A stretch of 64,000 nucleotides of DNA from Sceloporus undulatus. Its lineage: Eukaryota > Chordata > Lepidosauria > Squamata > Phrynosomatidae. The stretch lies in contig NC_056523.1 in the NCBI RefSeq assembly GCF_019175285.1, positions 297,633,450 through 297,697,449 of the forward strand, written 5' to 3'. Positions 35,890 through 48,300 of this stretch are shown here, piece after piece; position 1 is the stretch's first letter, and every line of letters begins with the position of its first letter. The translations under genes were made by a program, and so were the position numbers. Below the pieces are notes generated by a model, which was not told where the DNA came from, did no database searches, and saw only the letters and a list, made by a program, of their open reading frames with translations.

Positions 35890-35979
35890 CTTCCCATTCT
35901 GCTGGAATGTCCCCTACTTCATACTCGTATTCCTCAACACCTACAGCTTCCACGTATCTTCTCTCTTTAACAATTTGCC
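35890..35979 (-). CDS. NDUFAF2: NDUFAF2 exon 2
   Basis: A 90-base exon on the minus strand. The acceptor ('tatttaaatag' in minus sense) ends at 35980, and the donor 'gtaata' starts at 35889. It codes two bases of a Gly codon, then QIVKERRYVEAVGVEEYEYE and VGDIPAEWE, then the first base of Ala. The human segment QTIREKR...GDIPTEWE is also 29 residues long. GDIPxEWExWI, which runs into exon 3, is a hallmark shared with NDUFA12. The missing upstream residues (about 42, including the start codon) must be in exon 1, which was not found in the remaining 28 kb. Confidence 0.95.
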
Positions 35980-36254
35980 CTATTTAAAAAGAAAACAAAT
36001 ATTTGATGATTAAAGATGATTCCATATACAGCATGTGTACAGGTGAGATATTAAGTCTAAATCCACTTGTGAATCATGGCTAGAGTGGATGCTGTGAACC
36101 AATGGGATTTATACAAGGGTGATTTACAACCCAGCAGTTCAATTCAATGGGCTTGCTCTGGTTGAATCACGAATTGGATTTAACCCTTCCTTCTTTTTTT
36201 GCCACAACATACCTATACAGATACTTCTGTTATGGTGAAATATTAAGTGTATTA

Positions 36255-36477
36255 CAGCACGCCCGCGTCATATGTAGGCACGCTATACGCAGCTTTCAGC
36301 TTATGCTGAAAGCCACATGACAAACAGGAAATGGCGTGCGCGTCCTTGGCATGTGCCCCGCATCATGCCACATGCCTAAACCCCATTGTTTTCAATGGGG
36401 CTCAAGCATATGTGGAATTTGCCTTACGCTGGGGGGGGGGTCCAGAACGGATCCCCCGTGTAAGGCAGGGCACACTG
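36255..36477. mobile_element. pogo-like MITE, complete, TA-flanked
   Basis: TA at 36253-36254 and 36478-36479. The left end is 'cagcacgcccgcgtcatatg' and the right end 'ggcagggcacactg'. The inner blocks 'ttcaatggggctcaagcata' and 'ccagaacggatcccccgtgt' are shared with 10429 and 60045. A run of ten G interrupts the right part. Confidence 0.75.
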
Positions 36478-37589
36478 TATATTGAATTCTTTTTTCTTAT
36501 CACTTAGGATTAAAGTAGACATTTATTAAACCAAGGTCTGCCTTAATCACATTTGGGGAAGAGATTATCATTCCACTCTTCCTTCTTGCTCTGCAGCTTA
36601 CCTACTGACTTAAGTGCATTTCTCCTTTATTATGGATACAACCTTGACTGGGAGAAAAATGCATGGGGAGAAATTCTAAAGAAGGATGAAGAGCAACTGA
36701 CAGGGTTCAGTTCTCCTTCCCTATATATCCCTTTTGCTTTTAAGATTATATCCTGTACCTTTATTTTGCATATATATATACAGGTCTCCCACAGTAAAGC
36801 ACTGGAGGCTAATTCCACCATGTAAGCTCAGGCTTTGGCCAACAGAACCAACCCCAACATTTGATGGAGATATACCTAAGAATGCAGAATTGAGGTAAAT
36901 AAAAATAATACATGAAGCTTTCAACTCAGAGAAGGGCTTAAAGGATGCTTTAGGAGTGCAATCCAATACATGTTTATTTAGAAGAAAGTCTCACTTTGTT
37001 CAATGGAGCTTACTCACAGGTAATATATGCGCTCAAAGATTGCTCTGTGGCCCAGTAACATCTAAATCTTTTTGCTATCAACAAAAAAGGGATGAAGACA
37101 TATGTTAACTCTTCTACTTTACCCACTCAGATATCTGCACCCTGGATAGCCCTGCTTTCAACAGCTGCAGATTTGGTGCAACATTGAAAAGAGGTCTTTA
37201 CGTGCCGAATTGGTTCAGTTTATTGTCAGCAGGTGGCACTACAGTTAGAAAAAAAAATCATCTTAAGGAACAGTCTAGGTACTAAGTATTTCCTGATGAG
37301 TGTTTAGCTATCTGGTCCACACTGCAAAATACTATGCAATTCTGTGTTATGACGTTGCATTGTTTATATAGTGTTCTAATGCAATTCTATGTTGTTTACA
37401 TTTTCCTCCCAGTTAGGAATGTGTTTCTGTATTATCATATGAAAAGGATGAAAAGTAAAGGTTAGGATGCTTAATACATTGATAGGAAAGAAGGATAATT
37501 ACAGTATAAGAAGCACGAGAGCTCAAAATTCTGTAACATTTAATATGAATATATACACATTTAATATGAATATATACACCCCAATGAGA

Positions 37590-37830
37590 GACAGCAATAT
37601 CAGACAGTGGTTTGAGCATTGCACTAGAACTCTAGGAGGCCAGGGTTTGAATGCTTGGTAAGCCATGAAAGCCCATTGGGTGACCTTGGAGAAGTCACAC
37701 TCTCTAAGCCTCAAAGACAGGCAATAGCAAAGCCTCTATGAACAGATTTTGCAAGAAACCCCTGTGACAAGTTGTCCTTGGGGTGGTCACAAATCGGAAA
37801 CTACTTGAAGGCACCCAACAATACATCCCA
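37590..37830 (+). mobile_element. tRNA-derived SINE
   Basis: The full layout is visible: 'cagacagtggtttgagcatt' (A box), 'ccagggtttgaatgc' (B box), 'cccattgggtgaccttggag', 'agtcacactctctaagcctc', 'caagaaacccctgtgacaag' and the tail 'cttgaaggcacccaacaata'. Confidence 0.75.
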
Positions 37831-38433
37831 GCATGCTCTGTGTTCTGCAGCAGGAATACATAGAGTTCCTATGTATCTTGCCTTATCAAACCTAGAGCAG
37901 GCCTTAAAGGAATCCCCTCATGTATTCATGACCACAGTAATTCAAACCTAAAAGAAAACAAGAAGTGGAAATGCTAGAGGTTTGCATTAAGGTCACCGAT
38001 CTTTATTACAACATTCTTTTTGAAAAAATGCAAAAGATAAATTTGATTTATATTTTAACCAAAAAGCTAAAAATTTTACATGGCTAGAAAAACTTTAATG
38101 TCACAGTTTTTCATAAAAAGAAGATTAAATTCTACGTTCAAATAAAAGAGTGGTGGAACTAAAATGGTTATAAAAATAACTTGATTTAAAACAAAACAGT
38201 AGTAATAATTCCAATTTAAAATAACAACCAGCATGCTGTATTTTACACAGACACATCATCACAGGGAATAACCATTTGGACAATGTATATATTGATCCCC
38301 CCTCCCCAATATAAAACACATTAGATATATAATGCCTCTTTTTGGAGAGAGACTGGGAAAAGAATGTCAACCAACTGCAGCAAATTTTCAAATGTAGCCA
38401 CACACAAATACGTTGCATCATTCTGATCTGATT

Positions 38434-39560
38434 CTAGTGTCTCTTTAGTTCATTCACCTTTATCTCTTGCCTTAGATGGCATATGATATCATTGTTCTCC
38501 TCAATGTATTCATCCCACAGGATCAAGATATGGACAAGATGGTTTATGATCCCTATCCCTCCAACAGAGGGAAGGATTGCCCCTTTCTGATATGATCCCC
38601 TCCCTGATGAGTATCTGATTCTGGTTCTTATTCCATGCTGTTGCAGATTGCTCCAATATGTACATAGTCTTTTGAAACTTGCATGCTTTGGGGGGGGGGG
38701 GTGTGTGCTTGTTTTTTGTCCTTCAAATTCTAGAGATTGGTCCAAGGCATATGTTTTTCTTTATTTCCCCACAAAGTAATGCAGTCTTTACATTCAGATG
38801 TTCCACACACAACTTCCTTGCTCCTGCAATGCTCAAGAATTTTCTTATTGAAATATGCCTCACAAATGGCGAAGTAGTCTCACCACAGCATACCCCATAT
38901 TCTGGCAACTAGCCTTTGAATCTTTCATTTCTACACTTGATTTTGAAGGTCCACATGTATGCCACAGTCTTTCTTCCTGGTTGCAATTCTTGATCCTGTA
39001 GAAAGATCTTTGGCAGCTTGACTTCATTTGCCTGATTCTCTCATTGCTGTCCTTTCTATGCCATCCTATTTAAGTGTCTGTGGTATCGCCTGTATTTTTT
39101 CAAGATAAAAGCGCCATTTAGGTGGGATTCCTATGGCTGTTGAAATCAACATTTGGCTTCTATCTTTTCATGCTGTTTTGGATGACTAGACAAACTGATG
39201 GTCTCATTTATCAACTTCACCACCACCTCTTCTTCTGTAGGCTTTGAGGTGTGTTCTTCAGTGTTCAGTACTATTTTCGTGCTTGGTTTTTCACTTTTAT
39301 CCTATGCTGTATATTTTGACTGGGCCTGTATGTGCATCTAAGGATGCATTCAATGATTCTATGATGTATACTGCTTTCAAACCCAGATTTCAGTTGTTAG
39401 ATCAATTCATCAGTTTACAATCTTCCTTGTAGGGAAAATGTTTTGGAAATTCAGGTGAACAAGATTCCTGTTGTGAGTCAGTTTAACCTTTCGGCCGGCA
39501 TTGTACTGTCATGGTATTTATAGATAATCTTCAAGTAGAGACCAAGACATATGCATACTC
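38434..39560 (-). other. Unclassified block, possible LINE remnant
   Basis: Minus-strand open pieces at 38434-38745 and 38723-38908 overlap in different frames and have protein-like composition (LWDEYIEENNDIICHLRQEI; GARKLCVEHLNVKTALLCGE). I could not place them in a family. A run of nine or more G at 38691-38700 breaks the block. It may be an old non-LTR element or chance. Confidence 0.25.
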
Positions 39561-42551
39561 TTGCCCTGCAAGACTACTCCATTTTCAACAAAAATAAACA
39601 TGAGGTTTGGGCTATGTGTTTGTAAGGCATAGCAATGTTTGCAGAATGGACATAGATGGTTCTGTTTACACCTCTCAAGGAATTCCTAAAGGCCTGTAGG
39701 ATGTGGGGAACCTACTGCCTGCAACGTGCTCCCGAATTAGTCTTCATGGAAGCTTTAAAAAAGCCTAACTGGCTGTACAAGTTGAGTGGATGCTGCAGTC
39801 CATTTTGCAGTGGATAATTTTATAACTCTCTTTGCTTTTACTTAGTGCTAAAATGTCTTCCTGACATTTTTTTTGAACCAGCATGCAAATACTGCTTAAA
39901 CTAAAGAGTGCTAATTCAGTAGAAATAATTTCAAACAGCTTTTAAATACCCCCACAGCCACCATTTTTAGCAGCTCATGTTTTTTTGTAAACAAAAACAC
40001 TTCTAGTCTACACTACTAATCCTAAAAAAGTTTAAAAATAATCATGGGCAGCAATGGACACTCTCTCCTATCTGAATATGTGCTTCTCCCTAAATAAATG
40101 ATTTAATTTAAAAAAATCTTCAAATTTGTTTTTCAAATGACCATCCAGTAAGTTGGACCTTCTCCCTCCCCACCTAGAGCAACTGTCTCATTACTACCAG
40201 CAACTGAAACACAGCAAGATGAGTAATAAAGGGAAAACAACAATATCCCCCAAAGTGTAGAAAATCAATTGTAATTCCACTTGCAGCTTACAGAAAAAGA
40301 CCATTGAATTATTAGCACTAAGAACTAACCATGTGAAAGCAGCCTTTTTCATCTGCCTCATGTCTTCAGGATGAGGTGGGACCAATTCAAATAATCTGTC
40401 TGAAGTCTTGAGACTATAAATTTGATGGGTATAGCCTTATTATGCACAAATATACATGTAAATCCCTGAACAATGAAATGAAATGGCTATAGTCCTAAAA
40501 TGTTTAACTTTCCCCGAGTCTAGAGATATGCAATTGGAGGGGGGAACTTGGATATTAAGGGAATTCTACTCTCTCAAGGATAATAACGACAATATTATAC
40601 ACATAAAAGCCAGCACCTAATAAAACATTTAACTTTTTCCCTTTCCAGCTATGAAAACAAAGCATTAAAAACACCACATTAAACATTTTAAAACAAGAAT
40701 AAATCTGTACAATCAGTTTTCATTTACTAATTGTTTTATTAGTATTTGAATGTAAAAGCAGCAGCATCTTACTTTATAGCTTTCAGATATGCACAGTTTT
40801 TCCTCCTTAGGAAAAAGAAAACAATTTCAGAGTCAAGAGGAAAAAAGGTGGGGGATGAGTGTTCTTACAATCTAATGAAGATGACCTACTTCTGCATATG
40901 CATAACATTCATCTTCTTATATGAGAAGATATTACAAAATAAGATTACCTGTATGATAAATCTTATATAATGACCTGTAAGTGCCCAATTTTGTTTTAAG
41001 GTGAATGCATTTCTGATTTGTAGTTGCATTTAGCATATTCCACAGATGACTAAACATATATTTAGATATCAAGGCTAGACATTTTTAGTTCAAATCAATT
41101 AGACTGGTTGGAGATGGGAATAACTCCCTTCTGGCTGCCTATATTTTTTGTTTAATCCTGGTCAGTGTAAGATCTTATTACAAGTAATTTGTCATTATAA
41201 GTCTGAAGAAAAATGCTAGCCTCACAATTTTTGTCATTTCTCCCCCCTAACACTTCCCTTCAGGCTGCAAATGTTGATGGGCTTTATGGAAATATAAATT
41301 CAATCAGCAGCTGCAAATTTCATGAGACGTCCATCTTCATGCTGAATTTGTAACTGCATGTCAAAACAATCTGTGGATACCTCCCTGATGAAACGCACAT
41401 TGAATTGTAAATTTCTGCAATTTTCCCATGTTTGAATTTAAGGGGCACTAAAACAGAACTAGTGCACACAAAGCATCCATCAGCTCAGGACACATAATTT
41501 CTTTCATTACCGCTCCCCAGAATTTGAAGAGTTAAATCATAAAAAATGATGAACATGACCTGGCCCTTTAAATAAACATATAAAATTAAACTACATTGCA
41601 TTTCTATTATACTTGGAATATAAGAAAATATAAAAGAGCTTCAGTGTACTTTAGAAGCATTTCAGATAAGCTATTTTTTCATCTATTGTTGTCATTGTTC
41701 ATTTTACAGAGTCTTGCTATGATTAAAATCCAGAAATTAGCTTTGGCAAAATTAAAAAAAGATTCAGTAGTGTCAAAGTAGTCAAATATTTAAATATAAA
41801 AGATTCAGTTCTGAGAATACTGGCTGCTGCTACCTCCTCCTCCTTGATATAAATCTTATTTTTAATTAAATGTTGATAGAATAGAGAATACAAAAATATA
41901 AAATTAATTTAAGTTGCTTTTTAAAAAGGGACTGCAAACTCATGGCTCTCACTGTTCGCTAGTTCTCCTGGGTGCTTCTAAAAATGACAGTTTTCTATTC
42001 AAGCTCCTATTTCTTACAATAGCTTAAAGAAAACGTGCAAGAGACAGAATATATTATGTCAAGAAAAATATTTTATTTTAGAATAAAATGTCTTTCTTTC
42101 CCAAAGGATATTAAATCCAGAATATGCTAAATATTGTCTTTTCTTCTTTCTTATTACCTTCTTCTTCCAGCAACTGTGGATGCCTTTAAATAGCCTGTCA
42201 ACAATTTTGACACTGTCCGCTACAGCCCCACTTGTTCTTCGGTTTTAAATTTTCTTTCACAATACAAAGAAACAATAGGCAATTGCCAAGACGATATCAT
42301 ACACAGGCCCTATTATTTAATGGGCAGGTTCCTCTGCAGTGCTCAAAACTACTAGGCTCAAGTCATGCCTTGTGTGGCACACACAACTTGTGTGAACTAG
42401 TACAATTCACTTTATCATCAGTAACTAAAAGGGCAACAGCTCAAAATGCCACTAGTATCAGAGAAAATAGAATGTTTAGGGGCTGAACTTAAATCGGTGG
42501 CAGCTGATCACTAGAATTCTGAAATAACCATAAAACACTGTTTTTAGTTTC

Positions 42552-42561
42552 TTTTGAGGTA

Positions 42562-42604
<43 letters not shown>

Positions 42605-43330
42605 CTTTATTTATAAAGCGCTGTAAATTTACACAGCGCTGTACATACAATCTTTTAGTTAGACGGTTCCCTGCCCTCAGGTTTACAATCGAAGAAGACA
42701 CGACACAAAAGGAAAAGGAATGGTTGTGGGGAAGGGGATCAGGTCCAGCAGTTTTTCTCCACCTCAGAGGCCTGGACCAAGACAGGTGGACTGGAGGAAG
42801 GGCTTGGCTTCTTAATGGATGGTTAAAAGGAGGCTTCCTGGGTCAGAGAGGGGCTAGCCTCTGGGAACACTTCTCTAAACAATATAGTCTTTAACTCAGT
42901 TTTGAAACTGGGTAGAGAAGTGATGAGGTGTGCATGTGGGGGAAGAAGGTTCCAGGAGTAAGGGGCAGCAAGCGAGAAGGGATGAATTCAGGAGGGGGCA
43001 GTGGTAATCCTACACTGGGACAGGAGACCTTGACTACCAGAGTGGAGGGTGCGAGTAGGAATGTAAGGAGAAAGAAGGTCAGATAAGTAAGGGGGGCAAT
43101 CCATGGAGGGCTTTGAAAGTCAATAAAAAAAGCTTGTACCGGATGCAGAAGGGGAAGGGGAGCCAATGAAGGGAGGAGAAAAGAGGAGAAACATGGTCAA
43201 AGCGGCGAGCGGATGTGACAATACAGGCAGCTGAATACTGGACAGAGATTAAAGGATGGAGGTGTGAAAGAGGAAGCCCTGTCAGAAGGAGGTTACAATA
43301 ATCTAGTCGCGAAACCACTAGAGCATGGAC
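42552..43330 (-). mobile_element. L2-like LINE 3' end with conserved hairpin
   Basis: On the minus strand an open stretch at 43079-43318 reads SRLDYCNLLLTGLPLSHL, RRFDHVSPLFSSLHWLPF and LLTFKALHGLPPLL, which is the end of an L2-type reverse-transcriptase ORF. It then runs through a 3' UTR to a palindrome, 'agcgctgtaaatttacacag' plus 'cgct' (about 42617-42640), and an (ATT)n tail at 42552-42602. It is 5'-truncated. Confidence 0.75.
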
Positions 43331-43525
43331 CAGAGAATATGAGAGCTACTTCTTAAAATAAATTAATAAATGAATCTAACGACAACTAAAAAACTAACAA
43401 AATATGTGTTGCCATGAAACTATAATTGTGACAAACCATTTTTCAAAAAGTAACATTCCAAGCTCTACATTTAGCCATGCATTATAAATATAAAATCACT
43501 AATTTATACAAATGTCACTTACATA

Positions 43526-43752
43526 CAGTCGTCCCTTCTTATACACGGATGTTTTATACACGGATTCAAGCATCACAGTTTGAAAATGTTAAAAAATATA
43601 TAAATTTCAAATATCAAACCTTGATTTTCCATTTTTTATAAGGGATACCATTTTGCTATGTCATTATATTTAATGGGACTTGAGCATACACGGATTTTGT
43701 TATCCACAGGGGATCTTGGAACCAAACCCCAGCGTATAACAAGGGTCCACTG
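43526..43752 (+). mobile_element. Tigger-like MITE, complete, TA-flanked
   Basis: TA at 43524-43525 and 43753-43754. It starts 'cagtcgtcccttcttataca', ends 'ataacaagggtccactg', and holds the 'atgggacttgagcataca' block shared with 24042, 58655 and 63732. Confidence 0.75.
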
Positions 43753-44097
43753 TATAAACCCTCCAATCTCACCCACTCCTAAAGAAACACGTGGGGACCT
43801 CATTTGTGACTCATCTCTTTGTTGCTGAGTCTTGAATATCATTATCTTGGCATAGAAATTCACAAGCTCAGTTTTAAAGCATGTATGCAACAACTCACCT
43901 CAGTCAGATCCCTTCAGCACTCCAAATTTTACTGGACCTAACAGCCTCCTTGTTCTTCTCTTTAAAAAAGTATTTGCAACACCAAACATTTTCACCCTTG
44001 TTTCACATTATGAGCCTGTGTGTGATCTTTCCTCTTCTATCATTCTCCTCTCACCTGCCATCTCACAAAAAATTCTTTCTGCAAACTTTATCTCACT

Positions 44098-45735
44098 TCA
44101 TTTATACCCCACTCCCTCACTAAAAGCCGGAAGGTGGCTTATAGGACAAGAACAGATGTTTAAAATCACATGTAGCTAAAACTCAGTACACACAAAAAGT
44201 TAAAATTAAAATAACATTAAACTGCCTACAGAATTAAAATCATATAAAGCATTAATTTAAAAACATAGATTAAAAACAGTAGAACACTAAAACATGATAT
44301 GAAATAGTTTCCAAATGAAATAGTAATGTCTTCACTTGATGGTAGAAAGACATCACTGAGGGAGTTGGCCTAGTTTCCCTACAAAAGGAGTTCTAGAGTG
44401 CAAAAACAGCCATGGAGAAACCCCTCTCTCATGTTCCCACCAAACACATATGTGAAACTGGTGTCTCACTGGAAGATCATAGAGTTCAAGCAGGCTCACA
44501 CAGAAAGACACAGATCTTCAGGCCAGTGTCATATGTGGCTTTACAGGTCATAATCAGCACCTTCATTTGTGCCTAGAAACAGACTGACAACCAGTAAAGC
44601 TGTTCTTAAAACAATTCTAAACAAAATAAAAACAAGGAGTTGCAGCTCTTTGGACCAGCTGAAGTTTCCAAACATTCTTTAAAGACAGCCTTATACAAAG
44701 CAGGTTACAGTAATCCAAATGGGATGTAACTAAGTCATATGTTACTGTGACCAAGTCAGATGTCCCAAATGCACGTGCAGTTGACACAACAGTTTCAACT
44801 GCTATAAGCCACCTTCATATTGCAAATACTCTTCTAGCTACCACCTAAACCTGATGTCCGTGAACGCTGCCAACACACACTCACACGGCTGATAAGAGCC
44901 TCCTGGGCAAAAAGTAAACATGCCGAGCTGCCAAGCAGTTCCACAACAATGACAAATGACATCCAATAGAATAAGCCACTAGCCAGTCCAAAGTTCAGGA
45001 TTACAGACAGTAATACTACCAGCCCAGTCCAAGGTCAAGAGTGCCAGAGGGTTGGTCAAAATCTGGTCCAAGGTCAAGGATTCAAAGGCAGTCAAGGATC
45101 TAGGAAGCCAGGAGTCAGATCAAGCAGCATTCACTAATGAGAACTAATAGTCTCTGGCAAGAGAGCTCAGCGTCTGCCAGGTGCCTTATATCTAGCTCTC
45201 TTATCACAGCTGCTGACTACCTAATGAGCATTTCTCAGCAAGCCCCTTGGAATGCCTAAGGCACGCCCTTTCTGATCCCCTCTGGCTGAAGGTAGAAATC
45301 TCAATGCTCTGCTGCTCTATGTCTCCCAAGTCTGGCATTTCTACTGGGGCAAGACTGGGCTGCTGAGCCCCAGGCTCCACTGGAGGAGATCCCACAGAGC
45401 TAGCGTCTGCCTGAGCCAAATCCACTGGGGCTGAGAGAGCAGAGCTGGAATCTGGCAGGGCAGAACTGAGGCCTGGCACAGCTTCATGTTCCTCCTGCAC
45501 CTGAGGAGCCGAGTCCTCCTTGTGGCTGGCCAGGACACCTGAGCATCCAGCTTTAAGTCTGTCCATTATACTCCAACTGCAAGCCTGCATTGTCAGACAG
45601 AGCATAAACCCATCCAACACAGGTTCAATCCCTACTCTCTGACCTGCTTTGCAAATGACCATGACCATCTTTGTCTTCTTTGAATTAAACTTTAGTTTGT
45701 TTGCCCTTGTCCAGGCCATTACTAACAGACATGTT
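44098..45735 (-). mobile_element. L2-type LINE split by a solo LTR
   Basis: The two flanks, 44098-44854 and 45538-45735, belong to one L2-like element on the minus strand. The right flank carries 'tttgaattaaactttagttt' and 'cttgtccaggccattac', the inverse of an NxxKTK block followed by WTRAN. The left flank carries the 3' part with 'caggttacagtaatccaaat'. An LTR at 44855-45537 interrupts it. Confidence 0.6.
44855..45537 (-). mobile_element. Solo LTR (LTR retrotransposon fossil)
   Basis: The ends are TGTCC and GGACA, and the 5-base CCTGA lies directly on both sides (44850-44854 and 45538-45542): the mark of an LTR integration that later recombined to a single LTR. A TATA-like 'agatataaggcacc' on the minus strand near 45190 suggests that orientation. 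The 185-codon open frame over its right part is repeat sequence, not a gene. Probably Ty3/Gypsy-like, from general appearance. Matching target duplications argue for moderate age. Confidence 0.7.
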
Positions 45736-45737
45736 AA

Positions 45738-46080
45738 CAACATACGGATGGCTATTCCCAATTCCTAGAACTTCCTTCCTGGACATGTCTCTCTCTTCCC
45801 GCAAAGACCTCCTCAAGACCTATTTGTCACTTAAGACTTTTGATTTACTGATTAATCTTCACTCACAACTAAAAGCATGTTTTATTCACACAAAACTGTG
45901 TTTCCCCATATTCCCACTCCTTCTTCTCTTCCTCTATTGCTTTTCTCATTTGCTTAGACTATAAAATCTTTGGCAGAAGAGATCTGCCTATCATGTCTAT
46001 ATAACTGTATATGCTAGTAGTATTGCAGTAATCATAATAATGCTGCTCTATGCCTCCCTAATATCACAAGTATATAATGG
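45738..46080 (+). mobile_element. Possible L2-like 3' fragment
   Basis: It resembles the end of an L2 ORF and its 3' UTR ('cctagaacttccttcctgga', 'cctcctcaagacctatttgt', 'tataactgtatatgc'). It shows no clear tail or truncation point, so the call is weak. Confidence 0.3.
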
Positions 46081-46094
46081 ATTTAATGAATAAA

Positions 46095-46760
46095 ATGATA
46101 AATAGGTTGCATACCTGTAACTGTTGTTCTTCAAGGAGTCATCTGTGAACTCACACCCTGGAGTGTTCTGCACCAATGTGTGTGTGACAGAGACCCCAAA
46201 GAAGCATCAATATTAAAGCATACTGTTAAGGCCTGAACCCACTCAGTTTCCCAAAAACCACACCATCAGTTGGAATCAGAGCAAGTTCCTTCATATTTAT
46301 CTCATTCCATTTGTGCTACTTATAATAACAACCATCTCAGCAAGGCCTCAAGAGATTCTGTTCCACTTCTAGCTCTGCTAATAGCTGTATCTGAAACTAA
46401 GGATTAGTTACTTCTCTGTACTTTCATTTTAAAAGGTGAAAAGGCTTCCAAGCTCCACTGGGATTGTGAGATGATACATCAGCTATCACCTGCAAGATAC
46501 TCAGTTTTTCCTCCCACACAGAGATGCACTTTAAACAAAATGTGAAGTCTTAAAATCGATATAAAACAGTTTAAAATAATCTTTTGCATGGCAATTCTAC
46601 CTCATTCTACCTTTGGCCTATCAATCTAAACCTTATTCAGTGACTTAAGATGCATGTGAATCAACACATAAAATGGGGAGCCTGTTAGCTCCACCCCTTC
46701 ATCTTCAGTTCCATTTCCTATGGACAGCTTCTGTTCCTTCAATCACATGAAGAGGTTCCC
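46095..46760. mobile_element. Probable DIRS terminal remnant
   Basis: A fossil. 'gttgcatacctgtaactgtt' and 'gttcttcaaggagtcatctg' at 46105-46145 resemble terminal repeats of reptile DIRS elements. 'gctccaccccttcatcttca' near 46690 resembles a DIRS leader. No protein-coding part was recognised. Broken; the number of breaks cannot be judged. Confidence 0.35.
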
Positions 46761-47776
46761 AATAATATGGACAACCTCCATGTGAAGAGAAATTCTGCAT
46801 TTGCGACGGCTTCATCTATGTATATATGCCAGGAAGACATGTCCATTCTGTTGCATTAAGTCTGGAGCTGCCATTTTTCAAGATGGCTGGCATGCAAATT
46901 TCAGAGGAACGTCATTAAAAGATACATTTTAGACAGTTCATTTTGGTGGCAAACGGTTTTTAAGTAGTGAAAATGAGTTAAAACTATTGGTAGCCATTGC
47001 CACCAACATAGTCTAGAGGTACATAAGTGCAAGTCACAAGACCGTCTTGTCAGGTCATAGTCATGAAGTATCCTGACAAAGTGAGGAATTCAAACATGCA
47101 CTCCAAGCTATGATTGGAGGGAGGAGATTTTTGCTACTATAAAAAGAAGACTAAACATTACGTGTGAAATAAAAATCTGAGCAAATCTTGTGAATTGCTG
47201 TACTGTATAAAGTAGAATAAACATGGAGTCCCTCTTCCCTTGAATTTCTGTCTGTCTTGTGACTACTGAAAAAGTAGCATCCCACAGGTTGAAAAATTAC
47301 CTCTTCCCACCTTCTTTGCACCCTGACACTTGTTATATCCAAATGAATGTGGAATTAATGTTACTTCTTAACAATAGTTCAGCCATGTCTTAACACTAAG
47401 CTTTGTATCTTGTTATTTACATTGATTTTTCTCCCCTTCTGTTTCTGTTCTACTTTTTGTAAACTGCCTTGAGTCCCAATTCTGGAGAAAAAGCAAGTTG
47501 TAAATAAATTAAAAAGTAAGAAGCTCTACTGGATTCAATGGGACTTACTCTGAGCAGACATGTCAGGGGTTACATTTATTAACTGATCTTAAATGCAACT
47601 TCTTCAACCTTAACAGGGCTGCAAATCTAGCTACCTAATTTGAGGGGGGAATCATTTCTTACTTTAAATTTCCTTCTTTGGGAGTAATAATTGTATATTT
47701 GATTATTGGTGAGCATGCCTACAGAACAGGAAAGTATGAATTATTACAGAAGAAAAATATATTAAATAGATCATTT

Positions 47777-48300
47777 GGGCGCATTCCAGACCACCCCTTG
47801 GGGGCGGCCTGTAGGCGCTCCTTTTCCCGCCTGATTGGGGCCTCAGCTGCCACAGCGGCAGCCTCTGAGGCCCTGATCTGCCACTTTCCAGGCCACGGGG
47901 AAGCGGCAAAAGGCCGCTTCCCCGCGGCCTGGAAAGGGGTGTCCTTGGGGCTTCATGCCCCAAGGATATCCGACGGCGGCGGGGACGCGGAGAAAGGGGC
48001 CACTCGACCCCTTTCTCATTTGCATTGCTGGCGCAGCTGTGTAGAGACTGCGCCAGCGACGCAAATTGTGGAAGGAGCTCTGAAATGGAGCTCCTTCCGG
48101 GGCCGCAGAAAGGGCGCCCCAGGCGCCCTCGCGCGGCCCCACTACGTCACTTCTGCACCGCCCCGTTTGGAGGCGGTGCGGTCGTGACGTAGTCATGGCG
48201 CCCCCCGTGTGGAACGGGCGCCACCATTTTGTACGTCTTGGGGGTGTACTAGGGTTAGGTGCGTGCATAAGACGTACTTTATGCCTGTCTGTAACAGGCC
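47777..48300. mobile_element. GC-rich MITE, Harbinger-like ends
   Basis: About 520 bases of GC- and CpG-rich DNA in an AT-rich intron. The ends are inverted relatives: 'gggcgcattccagac' on the left and 'gtctgtaacaggcc' on the right, the latter shared with 31661-31674. The inside has short inverted repeats, such as 'ggagctc...gagctcc' near 48075-48100, and two TGACGTAG sites. The 169- and 176-codon frames on opposite strands overlap each other and reflect base composition. Confidence 0.55.

Noticed and set aside
42160-42210. Splice-acceptor-like 'cttcttcttccag' considered as an exon edge
   Set aside because: It is on the plus strand, opposite to NDUFAF2, and no conserved coding segment follows.
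45204-45761. 185-codon minus-strand frame with Ser/Pro/Ala-rich sequence
   Set aside because: It runs across the solo LTR and the flanking L2 element, so it is a chance frame through two unrelated repeats.
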